From the NCBI GenBank assembly GCA_947649645.1, contig CANSSP010000025.1, positions 1 to 44,249 of the forward strand: a stretch of 44,249 nucleotides of DNA. The letters run 5' to 3'. This document shows positions 7,970 through 15,947 of this stretch, in pieces. Below the pieces are notes generated by a model that was given only the letters and a program-made list of their open reading frames with translations, did no database searches and was not told the DNA's origin. Source of the DNA: an uncultured Roseburia sp. GTDB taxonomy: Bacteria > Bacillota > Clostridia > Lachnospirales > Lachnospiraceae. A program made the position numbers and the translations under genes. Position 1 is the first letter of the stretch. Each line of letters begins with the position of its first letter.

Positions 7970-8596
7970 ATGAAAAAAATTCTGATTCACGGTTCGGGAC
8001 ATAAATCGACAAGCTGGGATAAAGTAGTTTCGTATATGGGAGACTCTGAGGATATTTTGTGCCCGGACCTGTCTTCCATCCTTGGAGGGAAAGAGGCGTG
8101 TTATGAAAACCTGTATGCTTCATTTGCGGAGTATTGCAATAAAATTGACGGACAGATTCACCTGTGTGGTCTTTCACTGGGCGGTATTCTGGCAGTAAAT
8201 TATGCTTTGGATTTCCCGCAAAAAGTAAAAACATTGGTTTTAATTGGAACGCCGCATAAAATTCCCAGGGTGGCGTCTGGTTTTCAGAATGTAATTTTCA
8301 GATTTTTACCAAAAGCGATGTTTGAAACGATGGCATTTGATAAAAAGGACACTTTTGCCTTAGGAAATTCTATGAAAAACATAGATTTCAGCAGCAGAGT
8401 GAATCGTATTAAATGTCCCACACTGATCCTTTGCGGAAAGAAAGACAGTGTAAATATGAAATCAGCGTATTACTTTTCCGAAAATATTAAAAACGCAGAA
8501 ATGAAAGTTATTGAAAACACAGGCCATATTGTGAATGAAGAAAACCCCGGAGCTTTAGCAAAAATATTGAAAGAATACTATTTATCGAATGCCTGA
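7970..8596 (+). CDS. Small alpha/beta-hydrolase
   Basis: This 208-residue cytosolic protein has an alpha/beta-hydrolase fold. It has an oxyanion-loop start KKILIHGSG, the nucleophile elbow GLSLGG with Ser69, the acid Asp159 in LILCGKKDS, and His186 in ENTGHIV. The small size and short cap resemble esterase/lipase-like or menaquinone-type hydrolases, but the substrate is unknown. AAAGGAGG at 7957-7964 precedes the ATG. The gene is visibly more A+T-rich than the MATE and PFOR genes around it, which may point to a separate origin. It follows the tandem repeat and might be read through from the MATE promoter, as no terminator is seen between them. Confidence 0.85.
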   Translation: MKKILIHGSGHKSTSWDKVVSYMGDSEDILCPDLSSILGGKEACYENLYASFAEYCNKIDGQIHLCGLSLGGILAVNYALDFPQKVKTLVLIGTPHKIPRVASGFQNVIFRFLPKAMFETMAFDKKDTFALGNSMKNIDFSSRVNRIKCPTLILCGKKDSVNMKSAYYFSENIKNAEMKVIENTGHIVNEENPGALAKILKEYYLSNA

Positions 8597-8600
8597 TTTA

Positions 8601-8614
8601 TGTTGTACACAACA
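8601..8614. repeat. Short inverted repeat between convergent genes
   Basis: TGTTGT-AC-ACAACA, 6-bp perfect arms, lies just after the hydrolase stop. No promoter elements were found beside it. A separate CTGGCCTG/CAGGCCAG hairpin (8671-8700) overlaps the stop of the neighbouring minus-strand gene but has no T-run. Confidence 0.4.
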
Positions 8615-8681
8615 AGGATCATTCCTGCGCGGACAATTTCATTCACAGCGTCGGCGGTATTCGGCTTTTCCTGGCCTGTGA

Positions 8682-9326
8682 TCAGCTGATGCCAGGCCAG
8701 ATCAGATCAATTCCTCTCTGGAGCGTGTCGGCGTCGATCATTCCGGTAGCCTGGGCAGCCGCGTAGCCGTCGGCGTCGATAAAATAGGTGGTGGGCAGCG
8801 AATAGGCGCCGTATGTCATGGCAGCGTCGGAGTCCGTGTCATAAAATACCGGAAATGTAAATTCCTGTCTGGAGATAAAGGAGGATGCACTTTCCGTGGT
8901 CTCGCGGGAGCCGTCCGTCATATTGATCATCAGAAACTGGACTTCATTGCCAATTTCGTCATATTTATCCTGGAAATCCGGCATTTCCATCTGGCATGGT
9001 CCGCACCAGCTTGCCCAGAAATTCACCACAATCGGTTTTCCGATGTAATCCGAAAGGTGAACCGCATTGCCGTCCAGGTCGTAAACCGTAAAATCCGGTG
9101 CAGGGACTTTTTCCGGCGCATTTGCTTTGCCTTTGGAATCTGCTCCGTTTCGGCTCTCCGTCCCGTCCTCAGGCGCGGAGGGAGACGCCTCTGTCGGTGT
9201 ATCCCGTACCGCGAGCCGGTCGGGATCTTCGCCGGAACTTAAGTTTCCGTAAAGGATATATGCGCTGCTCATCAGCAGAACAAAAAAGAGTGCGAGCAGC
9301 AGAAGATTTTTCTTATTTTTTTTCAT
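8682..9326 (-). CDS. Membrane-anchored thioredoxin-like protein (TlpA/ResA type)
   Basis: This 214-residue extracytoplasmic thiol-disulfide oxidoreductase has an uncleaved hydrophobic anchor at residues 8-27 and no lipobox Cys. A Ser/Glu/Ala-rich spacer (about 30-74) follows, then a thioredoxin fold of the AhpC/TSA-Redoxin branch. The redox motif is WCGPC (Cys108, Cys111) in VVNFWASWCGPCQMEMP, and the cis-Pro loop is LPTTYFID. Such proteins reduce protein disulfides outside the membrane using electrons delivered by CcdA, which is encoded 11 bp upstream in the same operon. AAGGAG precedes the ATG. In an anaerobe it may serve disulfide repair or peroxide detoxification; there is no cytochrome c gene nearby, so a maturation role is not supported. 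Confidence 0.9.
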   Translation of the reverse strand: MKKNKKNLLLLALFFVLLMSSAYILYGNLSSGEDPDRLAVRDTPTEASPSAPEDGTESRNGADSKGKANAPEKVPAPDFTVYDLDGNAVHLSDYIGKPIVVNFWASWCGPCQMEMPDFQDKYDEIGNEVQFLMINMTDGSRETTESASSFISRQEFTFPVFYDTDSDAAMTYGAYSLPTTYFIDADGYAAAQATGMIDADTLQRGIDLIWPGIS

Positions 9327-9337
9327 ATCTGAACTCC

Positions 9338-10000
9338 TTAACTGAGCAGAGAGAGCAGCCGTCCCATGGTGCCGGTTGCCATAAGGCAGCCGATGACGAT
9401 CAGCAGGGAGCCGCTGACTGCGTTGATCATGTTGTAGTTGCGTTTAATCCAGTCGAAAGTCGATTTCAGATGGTCGATCAGGACCGCGCTGAGAAGAAAA
9501 GGGATTCCAAGACCGAGAGAATACGCGAGCAGCATCAGCATTCCTTCTGCCGTATGTCCCTGCCGGGATGCCAGCATCAGTGCGGATCCTAAGAATGCGC
9601 CGACACAGGGCGTCCACCCCACGGAGAAAATTACGCCGAAGACGGCGGAAGGAAAAAAACCGGCATTGCCGGCGGAAGCCGATTGTCTGTGGCCACCGAA
9701 CAGACTCAATCGCACAATGCCGAGAAAATTGAGGCCAAACAGGATTACAACAAGACCGGAAACGATATTTACGGCTGTCTGATATTCTCTCAGAAAACTG
9801 CCGATCGTACCTGCCAGTGCGCCCATGGCGACAAACATGACGGTAAAACCGGTCACAAACCCTGCAGCACCGGTCAGTGTCTTTCGGGTGCTGCGCACAC
9901 CGCCCCCTGCAAAGTAAGAGAGATAAACGGGAAGCAGCGGAAGCAGACACGGGGAAAGAAACGTGATTATGCCCTCCAGGAAAGATATGGCGTACTGCAT
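9338..10000 (-). CDS. ccdA: CcdA-family thiol-disulfide transmembrane protein
   Basis: A 220-residue protein with six hydrophobic helices that would carry electrons from cytoplasmic thioredoxin to the outer face. The two functional cysteines are seen in FLSPCLLPLLP (first helix) and VGWTPCVGAFLG (fourth helix), the CcdA/DsbD hallmark. The start at 10000 (MQYAISFLEG) follows AGAAAGGATACC; the frame stays open about 70 codons further upstream but that part carries the promoter and is not family-like. It is co-transcribed with the thioredoxin-like gene 11 bp downstream, its likely electron acceptor. Confidence 0.92.
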   Translation of the reverse strand: MQYAISFLEGIITFLSPCLLPLLPVYLSYFAGGGVRSTRKTLTGAAGFVTGFTVMFVAMGALAGTIGSFLREYQTAVNIVSGLVVILFGLNFLGIVRLSLFGGHRQSASAGNAGFFPSAVFGVIFSVGWTPCVGAFLGSALMLASRQGHTAEGMLMLLAYSLGLGIPFLLSAVLIDHLKSTFDWIKRNYNMINAVSGSLLIVIGCLMATGTMGRLLSLLS

Positions 10001-10056
10001 TTTCGGTATCCTTTCTAAACATTTGGAAATTACGGACAAAAGCCGTTGTTCTGAAG

Positions 10057-10085
10057 ATTGTAACATACAAACCGGGGACCTGCAA
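10057..10085 (-). promoter_or_regulatory. Promoter of ccdA and the thioredoxin-like gene
   Basis: On the minus strand TTGCAG (10085-10080), a 17-bp spacer and TACAAT (10062-10057) lie 57 bp before the ccdA start. No further gene is visible between here and the nifJ promoter. Confidence 0.6.
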
Positions 10086-10236
10086 TCGGTTTCTTTTTCA
10101 ATTCGCGGCAGCGCCCGCAGGAGGCACAAGTCTGTTGCGGATGAAAGGATGAGGCCGTTGCTGTCGCAAACGCCGCGGGAGGGAACGGTGATAAGCATTT
10201 TCGGGTCTTGCACTTGTTTTCATACAGATTGAATGC

Positions 10237-10265
10237 TTTACAATCCGCAAATTAAATGCTAAAAT
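10237..10265 (+). promoter_or_regulatory. Promoter of nifJ
   Basis: TTTACA (10237-10242), 17 bp, TAAAAT (10260-10265). The roughly 110-nt leader that follows contains a GCGGC-TGACT-GCCGC hairpin (about 10307-10321) flanked by outer GTCCGC/GCGGAT pairing, and no terminator. Confidence 0.65.
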
Positions 10266-10379
10266 AAGAATTAAGTCGATTCCTTGTGCTTTAACCGTCC
10301 GCCCACGGCGGCTGACTGCCGCTCCGGCGCGGATGAGGTGCAGGAGACACTCATCTATTTTATTAAGGAGGAACAATTC

Positions 10380-13300
10380 ATGTCCAGAGCAAAACAATCT
10401 ATGGACGGTAATACCGCTGCCGCTCACGTAGCATATGCGTTTACAGACGTTGCAGCGATTTACCCGATCACGCCATCCAGCCCGATGGCAGATTCCGTTG
10501 ACCAGTGGGCTGCCGCAGGTCAGGAGAACATCTTCGGGAATCAGGTCAAAGTCGTGGAGATGGAGTCCGAGGCAGGTGCTGCGGGAGCAGTTCACGGTTC
10601 TCTGGCTGCAGGTGCACTGACAACCACCTTCACAGCTTCCCAGGGTCTTTTACTTATGATCCCGAACATGTACAAGATTGCAGGTGAAATGCTTCCCTGC
10701 GTGTTTGACGTGTCCGCGCGTACCGTTGCTACACAGTCCTTAAATATTTTTGGCGATCACAGCGACGTTTATGCCTGCCGTCAGACCGGTTTTGCTATGT
10801 TGTGTGAGACGAACACACAGGAAGTTATGGACTTAAGCCCGGTTGCACATCTTGCGACGATCGAGGGAAAAGTTCCGTTTATCAATTTCTTTGACGGTTT
10901 CCGCACCTCCCATGAGATTCAGAAGATTGAGAAGTGGGATTTTGCAGACTTAAAGGAAATGTGCAACATGGACGCGGTGAAGGCATTCCGCGCACATGCG
11001 CTCAATCCGGAGCATCCGGCGATGCGCGGTTCCCATGAGAACGGTGACGTGTTCTTCCAGCACCGCGAGGCATGCAACACCGTTTACAACGAGCTTCCGG
11101 CGATCGTTGAGAAATACATGGCGAAGATCAATGAGAAACTTGGCACAGACTATGATCTCTTCAACTACTACGGCGCTGCGGACGCAGAGCGTGTGATCGT
11201 GGCGATGGGTTCCGTCAACGACGTGGCAGAGGAAGTCATCGATTACCTGACGGCAAAAGGCGAGAAAGTCGGTCTGGTGAAAGTACGTCTGTACCGTCCG
11301 TGGGTTCCGGAGTCCTTCTTAAAGGTTCTCCCGAAGACCGTGAAAAAGATCGCGGTTCTCGACCGTACAAAAGAGCCGGGCGCACTTGGCGATCCGCTGT
11401 ACTTAGACGTTGCAGCCACACTGCGCGAGGCAGGGCTTGACGCTGTCGTTCTGACCGGAGGCCGCTACGGCTTAGGTTCCAAGGACACGCCGCCTTCCAG
11501 CATTTTTGCAGTGTACAAAGAGCTTGAGAATGACGCGCCGAAGAAGAGATTTACGATCGGTATCGTGGACGATGTCACGAACTTAAGCTTACCGGAAGTA
11601 AAACCGGCTCCGATCACTTCCGCACCGGGCACGGTAGAGTGCAAGTTCTGGGGTCTCGGCGGTGACGGTACGGTTGGTGCAAACAAGAACTCAACCAAGA
11701 TTATCGGCGATCACACAGACAAATTTATCCAGGCTTACTTCCAGTATGATTCCAAAAAGACCGGAGGCGTTACGATTTCTCACTTAAGATTCGGTGACAA
11801 GCCGATCAGAAGCCCATATTATATCAATCAGGCCGATTTTGTGGCGTGCCACAATCCGTCCTACGTGACAAAGGGCTTTAAGATGGTTCAGGATGTAAAA
11901 CCGGGCGGCGTATTCATGATCAACTGCCAGTGGTCTGACGAGGAGTTAGAGCACCACTTAAACGCAGAGGCAAAGAAATATATCGCCGACAACAACATCC
12001 AGCTCTACACCATCAACGCGATCGACAAGGCGATCGAGATCGGTATGGGCAAGCGTACCAACACCATTCTTCAGTCTGCATTCTTCAAACTGGCTAACGT
12101 GATGCCGATTGAAGAGGCGGTAGACTTTATGAAGCAGGCTGCAAAGAAATCCTACGGTAAGAAGGGCGACGCCGTTGTAGAGATGAACTACAAGGCAATC
12201 GACGCCGGCGTGGATGCAGTACATAAAGTAGAAGTTCCGGCTTCCTGGAGCAATCCGGCAGCAGATCCGGCTCCGGCAGAGTTAAAGGGACGTCCCGAGA
12301 CCGTTAAGATGGTAAAAGAGCTGATGAATCCGATCGCTCTGATGGACGGCGACAGCCTTCCGGTATCCGCGTTTATGGGCAATCCGGACGGACAGTTCGA
12401 GCACGGCGCAGCGGCTTACGAGAAGCGCGGTACGGCCGTAACCGTTCCGACCTGGAACGCAGAGAAGTGTATTCAGTGTAATCAGTGTGCGTTTGTATGT
12501 TCTCATGCAACCATCCGCCCGTTCATGCTGAGCGAGGATGAGGTGAAGGCGGCTCCGGAGCAGATCCGGCTTGCGGACATGAAGCCGAAGGCAGGGGAAT
12601 ACAAGTACACCATGAGTGTATCTCCGTTAGACTGTATGGGATGCGGCGAGTGTATCACCGTATGTCCGGTCGGCGCGATCGAAATGGTTCCGCAGGAGTC
12701 CCAGGCGGCAGAGCAGCCGGTATTCGACTACCTTGTGGCAAATGTTGGAAAGAAACCAGGCATGCCGGCGGACAACACCGTAAAAGGTTCCCAGTTCAAT
12801 CAGCCGCTGCTTGAGTTCTCCGGTTCCTGTGCAGGATGTGCCGAGACTTCTTACGCACGTCTGATCACACAGTTGTTTGGCGAGCATATGTATATCAGCA
12901 ACGCGACCGGATGTTCTTCGATCTGGGGCGGTCCGGCTGCTACATCACCGTACACGGTAAACAAAGACTCCCAGAAGGGACCGGCATGGGCGAACTCCTT
13001 ATTTGAGGACAACGCAGAGCACGGCCTTGGTATGGAAATCGGTCAGAGAGTGCTCCGTGAGCAGGCGATCTCAAGCGCAGAGAAGTGTGCGACATCCGAC
13101 AAGGCTCCGGCTGAGTTAAAGGATGCCTTCGCGAAGTTTATGGACACAAAGAACAGCACGAAGGAAAATGCGGCGGCTACGGACGCGCTTGTCGCAGAGC
13201 TTGAGAAAGCGGCAGCGGCAGGATGCCCGGATGCACAGGCAGCTCTTGAGAAGAAAGATTATCTTGCAAAGAAATCCATCTGGATCTTCGGCGGTGACGG

Positions 13301-13925
13301 ATGGGCATACGATATCGGTTTCGGCGGACTGGATCATGTTCTTGCTTCCGGCGAGAACGTTAACGTTATGGTATTCGATACCGAGATGTACTCCAATACC
13401 GGCGGCCAGGCTTCCAAGGCTTCCAATATCGGTGAGGTCTGCCAGTTTGCTGCGGCAGGTAAGGATATCGGCAAGAAGAGTCTTGCAGAGATCGCGATGA
13501 GCTATGGTTATGTCTATGTGGCACAGATCGCGCTCGGTGCAAATATGTCTCATGCGGTTAAGATTCTCGCAGAGGCGGAGGCTTACAACGGCCCGTCCTT
13601 AATCATCGGTTACGCTCCGTGTGAGCTGCACGGCGTCAAAGGCGGCATGAACCACTGCCAGGACGAGATGAAGAAAGCCGTTTCCGCAGGTTACTGGAAC
13701 CTCTTCTCCTTCAACCCGGCTCTCAAGGCAGAAGGAAAGAATCCGTTTACGCTGACCTCCAAACCGGGCGACGGAACGTATCAGGATTTCCTGAACAACG
13801 AGACACGTTACAGCCGTCTGACAAGGGCATTCCCGGACAGAGCAGAGAAGCTCTTCAAAGAGTCCGAGGAAGCAGCAAAAGACCGTTACGAGCACCTGCT
13901 CAGACTGGTCGAGCTGTATAAATAA
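10380..13925 (+). CDS. nifJ: Pyruvate:ferredoxin (flavodoxin) oxidoreductase
   Basis: This enzyme converts pyruvate and CoA to acetyl-CoA and CO2, reducing ferredoxin. It is the central step of fermentative pyruvate use in Clostridia and acts in the cytosol. The 1181-residue protein has the usual single-chain length of the family. It has the N-terminal domain with YPITPSSPMAD, a central CoA/TPP region, and two ferredoxin-type cluster motifs, CIQCNQCAFVC (about 697) and CMGCGECITVC (about 752). The C-terminal TPP domain has CAGCAETSYARL (about 816), GDGWAYDIGFGG (about 974) and MYSNTGGQ. ATG 10380 follows AAGGAGG and matches the family start MSRAKQSMDGN; a longer frame from 10284 reads through the leader and is rejected. 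The gene is monocistronic, with its own promoter and a strong terminator. Codon choice is biased, as expected for a highly expressed gene. Confidence 0.98.
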   Translation: MSRAKQSMDGNTAAAHVAYAFTDVAAIYPITPSSPMADSVDQWAAAGQENIFGNQVKVVEMESEAGAAGAVHGSLAAGALTTTFTASQGLLLMIPNMYKIAGEMLPCVFDVSARTVATQSLNIFGDHSDVYACRQTGFAMLCETNTQEVMDLSPVAHLATIEGKVPFINFFDGFRTSHEIQKIEKWDFADLKEMCNMDAVKAFRAHALNPEHPAMRGSHENGDVFFQHREACNTVYNELPAIVEKYMAKINEKLGTDYDLFNYYGAADAERVIVAMGSVNDVAEEVIDYLTAKGEKVGLVKVRLYRPWVPESFLKVLPKTVKKIAVLDRTKEPGALGDPLYLDVAATLREAGLDAVVLTGGRYGLGSKDTPPSSIFAVYKELENDAPKKRFTIGIVDDVTNLSLPEVKPAPITSAPGTVECKFWGLGGDGTVGANKNSTKIIGDHTDKFIQAYFQYDSKKTGGVTISHLRFGDKPIRSPYYINQADFVACHNPSYVTKGFKMVQDVKPGGVFMINCQWSDEELEHHLNAEAKKYIADNNIQLYTINAIDKAIEIGMGKRTNTILQSAFFKLANVMPIEEAVDFMKQAAKKSYGKKGDAVVEMNYKAIDAGVDAVHKVEVPASWSNPAADPAPAELKGRPETVKMVKELMNPIALMDGDSLPVSAFMGNPDGQFEHGAAAYEKRGTAVTVPTWNAEKCIQCNQCAFVCSHATIRPFMLSEDEVKAAPEQIRLADMKPKAGEYKYTMSVSPLDCMGCGECITVCPVGAIEMVPQESQAAEQPVFDYLVANVGKKPGMPADNTVKGSQFNQPLLEFSGSCAGCAETSYARLITQLFGEHMYISNATGCSSIWGGPAATSPYTVNKDSQKGPAWANSLFEDNAEHGLGMEIGQRVLREQAISSAEKCATSDKAPAELKDAFAKFMDTKNSTKENAAATDALVAELEKAAAAGCPDAQAALEKKDYLAKKSIWIFGGDGWAYDIGFGGLDHVLASGENVNVMVFDTEMYSNTGGQASKASNIGEVCQFAAAGKDIGKKSLAEIAMSYGYVYVAQIALGANMSHAVKILAEAEAYNGPSLIIGYAPCELHGVKGGMNHCQDEMKKAVSAGYWNLFSFNPALKAEGKNPFTLTSKPGDGTYQDFLNNETRYSRLTRAFPDRAEKLFKESEEAAKDRYEHLLRLVELYK

Positions 13926-13950
13926 GAAATAAAACGCCCGTAAGGGCAGA

Positions 13951-13986
13951 AAAACAGAGCTGCTTCGGCGGCTCTGTTTTATTTTT
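13951..13986 (+). terminator. Rho-independent terminator of nifJ
   Basis: AAAACAGAGC (13951-13960) pairs with GCTCTGTTTT (13971-13980). The inner part adds TGC-TTCG-GCG with a UUCG tetraloop, and ATTTTT follows. A small GCCC-GTAA-GGGC hairpin sits just upstream (13935-13946). Confidence 0.92.
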
Positions 13987-14063
13987 CATAGGTGAGGCAT
14001 GGTTATAATTCCCCGGAAGCTTTAGTCGGAGGGGCTGCGCGGAAGAAGGTTTTTTATTTCTGC

Positions 14064-14092
14064 TTGCGGTAAAGCCTGTGGAAGAGTATAAT
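14064..14092 (+). promoter_or_regulatory. Promoter of the ferritin gene
   Basis: TTGCGG (14064-14069), 17 bp, and a perfect TATAAT (14087-14092). Confidence 0.7.
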
Positions 14093-14100
14093 AACCGTGG

Positions 14101-14118
14101 TTTATCAAGTGTGATAAA
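14101..14118 (+). promoter_or_regulatory. Inverted repeat at the ferritin transcription start, possible operator
   Basis: TTTATCA-AGTG-TGATAAA has 7-bp perfect arms and begins 8 bp after the -10 box, so it covers the expected start site. A repressor bound here would block initiation. The sequence is not a clear Fur or PerR box. Confidence 0.5.
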
Positions 14119-14148
14119 GGAATCTATTTTAAGCAGGAGGAACGAAAG

Positions 14149-14658
14149 ATGAATGAAAAGGTGTCGGCTTTACTGAACGAACAGGTCAACAAAGAGTTTT
14201 ACTCGGCATATCTGTATCTTGACATGGCCAATTTTTATACGCAGAAAGGTCTGGACGGATTTGCAAACTGGTATGAGATCCAGGCGAAGGAAGAACAGGA
14301 TCACGCGATGTTAATGTATCAGTATCTGCAGAACAACGGTGAGAAAGTGACGCTTGAGGCGATTGCAAAACCGGATAAGACGTTTGAGACGCTGATGGAC
14401 CCGCTGAAGGCGGGGCTTGAGCACGAGAAATACGTTACTTCGCTGATTCATACGATTTATGAGGCGGCGCAGGAGGCAAAGGATTTTCGCACGACTCAGT
14501 TCCTGGACTGGTTTATCAAAGAGCAGGGGGAAGAAGAGAAAAATTCCATGGATCTGATCACGAAAATGGAGCTGTTCGGCGACGACGCGCGCAGCCTGTA
14601 TCTGTTGAACGGGGAGCTTGCGGCACGGGCGTATTCTGCTCCTTCTCTTGTACTGTAA
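14149..14658 (+). CDS. ftnA: Non-heme ferritin
   Basis: Ferritin forms a 24-subunit shell that oxidises Fe(II) and stores it as mineral. The 169-residue chain is the usual bacterial Ftn length and has the four-helix pattern. The ferroxidase ligands are visible as Glu16 (NKEFYSAYLYL), Glu49 and His52 (KEEQDHAM), with further acidic ligands near EHEKYV and EQGEEEK. The heme-binding Met of bacterioferritin is not evident. AGGAGG at 14135-14140 precedes the ATG. The gene stands alone, with a promoter bearing an inverted repeat at its start site and a hairpin terminator behind it. That suggests separate metal- or oxygen-responsive control. Confidence 0.95.
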   Translation: MNEKVSALLNEQVNKEFYSAYLYLDMANFYTQKGLDGFANWYEIQAKEEQDHAMLMYQYLQNNGEKVTLEAIAKPDKTFETLMDPLKAGLEHEKYVTSLIHTIYEAAQEAKDFRTTQFLDWFIKEQGEEEKNSMDLITKMELFGDDARSLYLLNGELAARAYSAPSLVL

Positions 14659-14667
14659 TATTAGGAA

Positions 14668-14690
14668 AAGAGCGGCTGTCAGCCGCTCTT
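14668..14690. terminator. Terminator shared by ferritin and the convergent hypothetical gene
   Basis: AAGAGCGGCT (14668-14677), loop GTC, AGCCGCTCTT (14681-14690), followed by T-rich sequence on the plus strand and TTTTCC on the minus strand. Confidence 0.85.
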
Positions 14691-14960
14691 TCTGTCTCTC
14701 ATCAGTTTCAGGATTTTATCAGCCTTCTCGGCCTCTTCCGGCGACATATTCTGCTTCAGGACGGAGACGAGCAGATCGGTCTCCGCGTCCGAAAACTGAA
14801 TATTTTTGGATTTTGCGGAATTCATCGTTGCGAGCAGAAACGGCATCATATCTTTCATCTCGACCGGTTTTTTGCTCCCGGCAAAGTTCATCAGAAACTG
14901 AAGCTTTTCCGGGGATATGTTTGCGAGCATCGGATTATTTCCTAAGATGTTGTTATCCAT
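14679..14960 (-). CDS. Small hypothetical protein (93 aa)
   Basis: I do not recognise a named domain. The protein is helical and Met-rich (NNPMLANISPEKLQFLMNFA at the start) with no signal peptide or membrane segment. AGAAAGGAAAACA precedes the ATG. The stop lies within the terminator hairpin shared with ferritin. The gene is 19 bp downstream of another small helical gene on the same strand and is probably co-transcribed with it. A candidate sporulation-type promoter precedes the pair, so a role in sporulation is possible but unproven. Confidence 0.7.
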   Translation of the reverse strand: MDNNILGNNPMLANISPEKLQFLMNFAGSKKPVEMKDMMPFLLATMNSAKSKNIQFSDAETDLLVSVLKQNMSPEEAEKADKILKLMRDRKSG

Positions 14961-14979
14961 TGTTTTCCTTTCTGTTCTG

Positions 14980-15309
14980 TCAGCTGAATATGGTTTCGTA
15001 AGTTTCCATCATGGAGAACATGTTCGCGATCATATCCAGGGTTTCCTGCTCACGTTCGGTGCAAAACTGGCGGAGATCGTTTAACATGGCCAGCATATTG
15101 TTGCCTCCGTCGTCGACGGAGCACATCGACATTACTTTATCCTGCTGGGAAAAAACCTGGATGGTGTTCTGCAGCTCCATATATTTTATTAATATGGCAA
15201 ATTGCTTTTTTTGTTCCTCCTTCATATACGGAATTATTGTTTTCAGCATCTGCAGCTGCCGGGTCTGTGTCATATTGTCAAACGGGGTTGGGTTTGTCGT
15301 TGGTTCCAT
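14980..15309 (-). CDS. Small hypothetical helical protein (109 aa)
   Basis: The 109-residue protein has no recognised domain. It is predicted soluble and helical, rich in Met and Gln (QTRQLQMLKTIIPYMKEEQK; NDLRQFCTEREQETLDMIAN). The ribosome binding site is only moderate (GGGCAGGCAG), so the start is slightly uncertain. It is the first gene of a two-gene minus-strand unit, preceded by a SigE-like promoter match. The two proteins share a Met-rich helical style, which could mean a common origin, but the similarity is too weak to claim by eye. Confidence 0.7.
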   Translation of the reverse strand: MEPTTNPTPFDNMTQTRQLQMLKTIIPYMKEEQKKQFAILIKYMELQNTIQVFSQQDKVMSMCSVDDGGNNMLAMLNDLRQFCTEREQETLDMIANMFSMMETYETIFS

Positions 15310-15333
15310 TGTCTGCCTGCCCTTTTTTCTTAA

Positions 15334-15362
15334 AGTTTATGTGAGGAAAAGGCACTTTATGA
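15334..15362 (-). promoter_or_regulatory. Candidate SigE-type sporulation promoter
   Basis: On the minus strand TCATA (15362-15358), a 16-bp spacer and CATAAACT (15341-15334) fit the Bacillus SigE pattern ATA-N16-CATAnnnT. It lies 25 bp before the 109-residue gene. Confidence 0.4.
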
Positions 15363-15400
15363 CAGCGGCGGGCATATACCATAGTGAGGAGGAATATTGT

Positions 15401-15550
15401 ATGTTGGTTATTGACGGAAACAGCGTCTATGAAATAGATGAAGAATGTATCCGGAAGAAAAAAGTTCCCAAAGAGTGCAGAACATATGAAAAAATTATGA
15501 GAGAACATTCCAAAAAGGAAAAGAGAGAAAGAGGCGCCGCTGAAATATGA
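15401..15550 (+). CDS. Small charged hypothetical protein (49 aa)
   Basis: The ATG at 15401 has GAGGAGG 8 bp upstream, a better start than any in the longer frame opening at 15011. The 49 residues begin MLVIDGNSVYEIDEECI and end with a Lys/Arg/Glu-rich tail (HSKKEKRERGAAEI). No membrane segment or known motif is visible. A strong terminator follows 7 bp after the stop, which supports a real transcription unit. I do not know its function; similar tiny acidic/basic proteins are common in Lachnospiraceae. Confidence 0.7.
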   Translation: MLVIDGNSVYEIDEECIRKKKVPKECRTYEKIMREHSKKEKRERGAAEI

Positions 15551-15556
15551 CGGCAT

Positions 15557-15590
15557 AAAAAAGAATCCGGTGAGAGCCGGATTCTTTTTT
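15557..15590. terminator. Strong bidirectional terminator
   Basis: A 14-bp perfect stem (AAAAAAGAATCCGG at 15557-15570, CCGGATTCTTTTTT at 15577-15590) has a 6-nt loop and T/A tracts on both sides. It serves the small plus-strand gene and the Cys/Gly-rich minus-strand gene. Confidence 0.93.
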
Positions 15591-15679
15591 GAGGAACAGA
15601 GTGCGGAAGAAATATTGACGATGACATGGCACGCACTCCGTGCGGCAGGCAGGGGAAGCATCCCCCTGCCCGATTCAGA

Positions 15680-15913
15680 TCAGCAGAAGCCGCATCCGTT
15701 GCCGCCGCCGAAGCCGCCGCAGCAGAAGAGAAGCAGGATGATCCACAGGCAGCTGTCGTTGCCGCATCCACATCCGTTGCCGTTGTTTCCGAAAAATCCG
15801 CCGTTGTTGCCGCCACAGCAGCACAGTAACAGGATAATCCAGAGAATGGAGCCGCAGCCTCCTTCGTTACAGGAACATCCGCCACCACAGTTCGTTGCTG
15901 CTAAATCACTCAT
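15680..15913 (-). CDS. Gly/Cys-rich small protein with duplicated hydrophobic module
   Basis: The 77-residue protein resembles entries usually called chorion-class high-cysteine protein in Clostridia and recalls the YjcZ-type spore proteins. It contains two copies of a module. Each has a short hydrophobic stretch (ILWIILLLCCCGG near residues 23-35 and LWIILLLFCCGG near 56-67) followed by Gly/Asn/Cys-rich sequence (GGFFGNNGNGCGCG, GFGGGNGCGFC). Cysteines make up about one sixth of the residues. GGAGG precedes the ATG. A SigK-like promoter match lies upstream and a strong terminator downstream, so it is a single-gene unit. A spore-coat or crust role through disulfide cross-linking is an inference from composition and promoter only. 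Confidence 0.8.
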   Translation of the reverse strand: MSDLAATNCGGGCSCNEGGCGSILWIILLLCCCGGNNGGFFGNNGNGCGCGNDSCLWIILLLFCCGGFGGGNGCGFC

Positions 15914-15947
15914 AAATCAAATCCTCCAAAATTTTTTCTTACACTGT

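Noticed and set aside
7764..8234. Minus-strand frame across the tandem repeat
   Set aside because: It only re-reads the 55-bp repeat and the hydrolase gene in reverse, giving repeated peptide units with no start signal.
8671..8700. CTGGCCTG/CAGGCCAG hairpin as a terminator for the hydrolase or thioredoxin-like gene
   Set aside because: The stem is perfect but no T-run follows on either strand, and it overlaps the coding end of the minus-strand gene.
9338..10213. 291-residue version of CcdA
   Set aside because: The extra N-terminal 71 codons cover a good promoter (10057-10085) and have no membrane-protein character. The start at 10000 has the ribosome binding site and family sequence.
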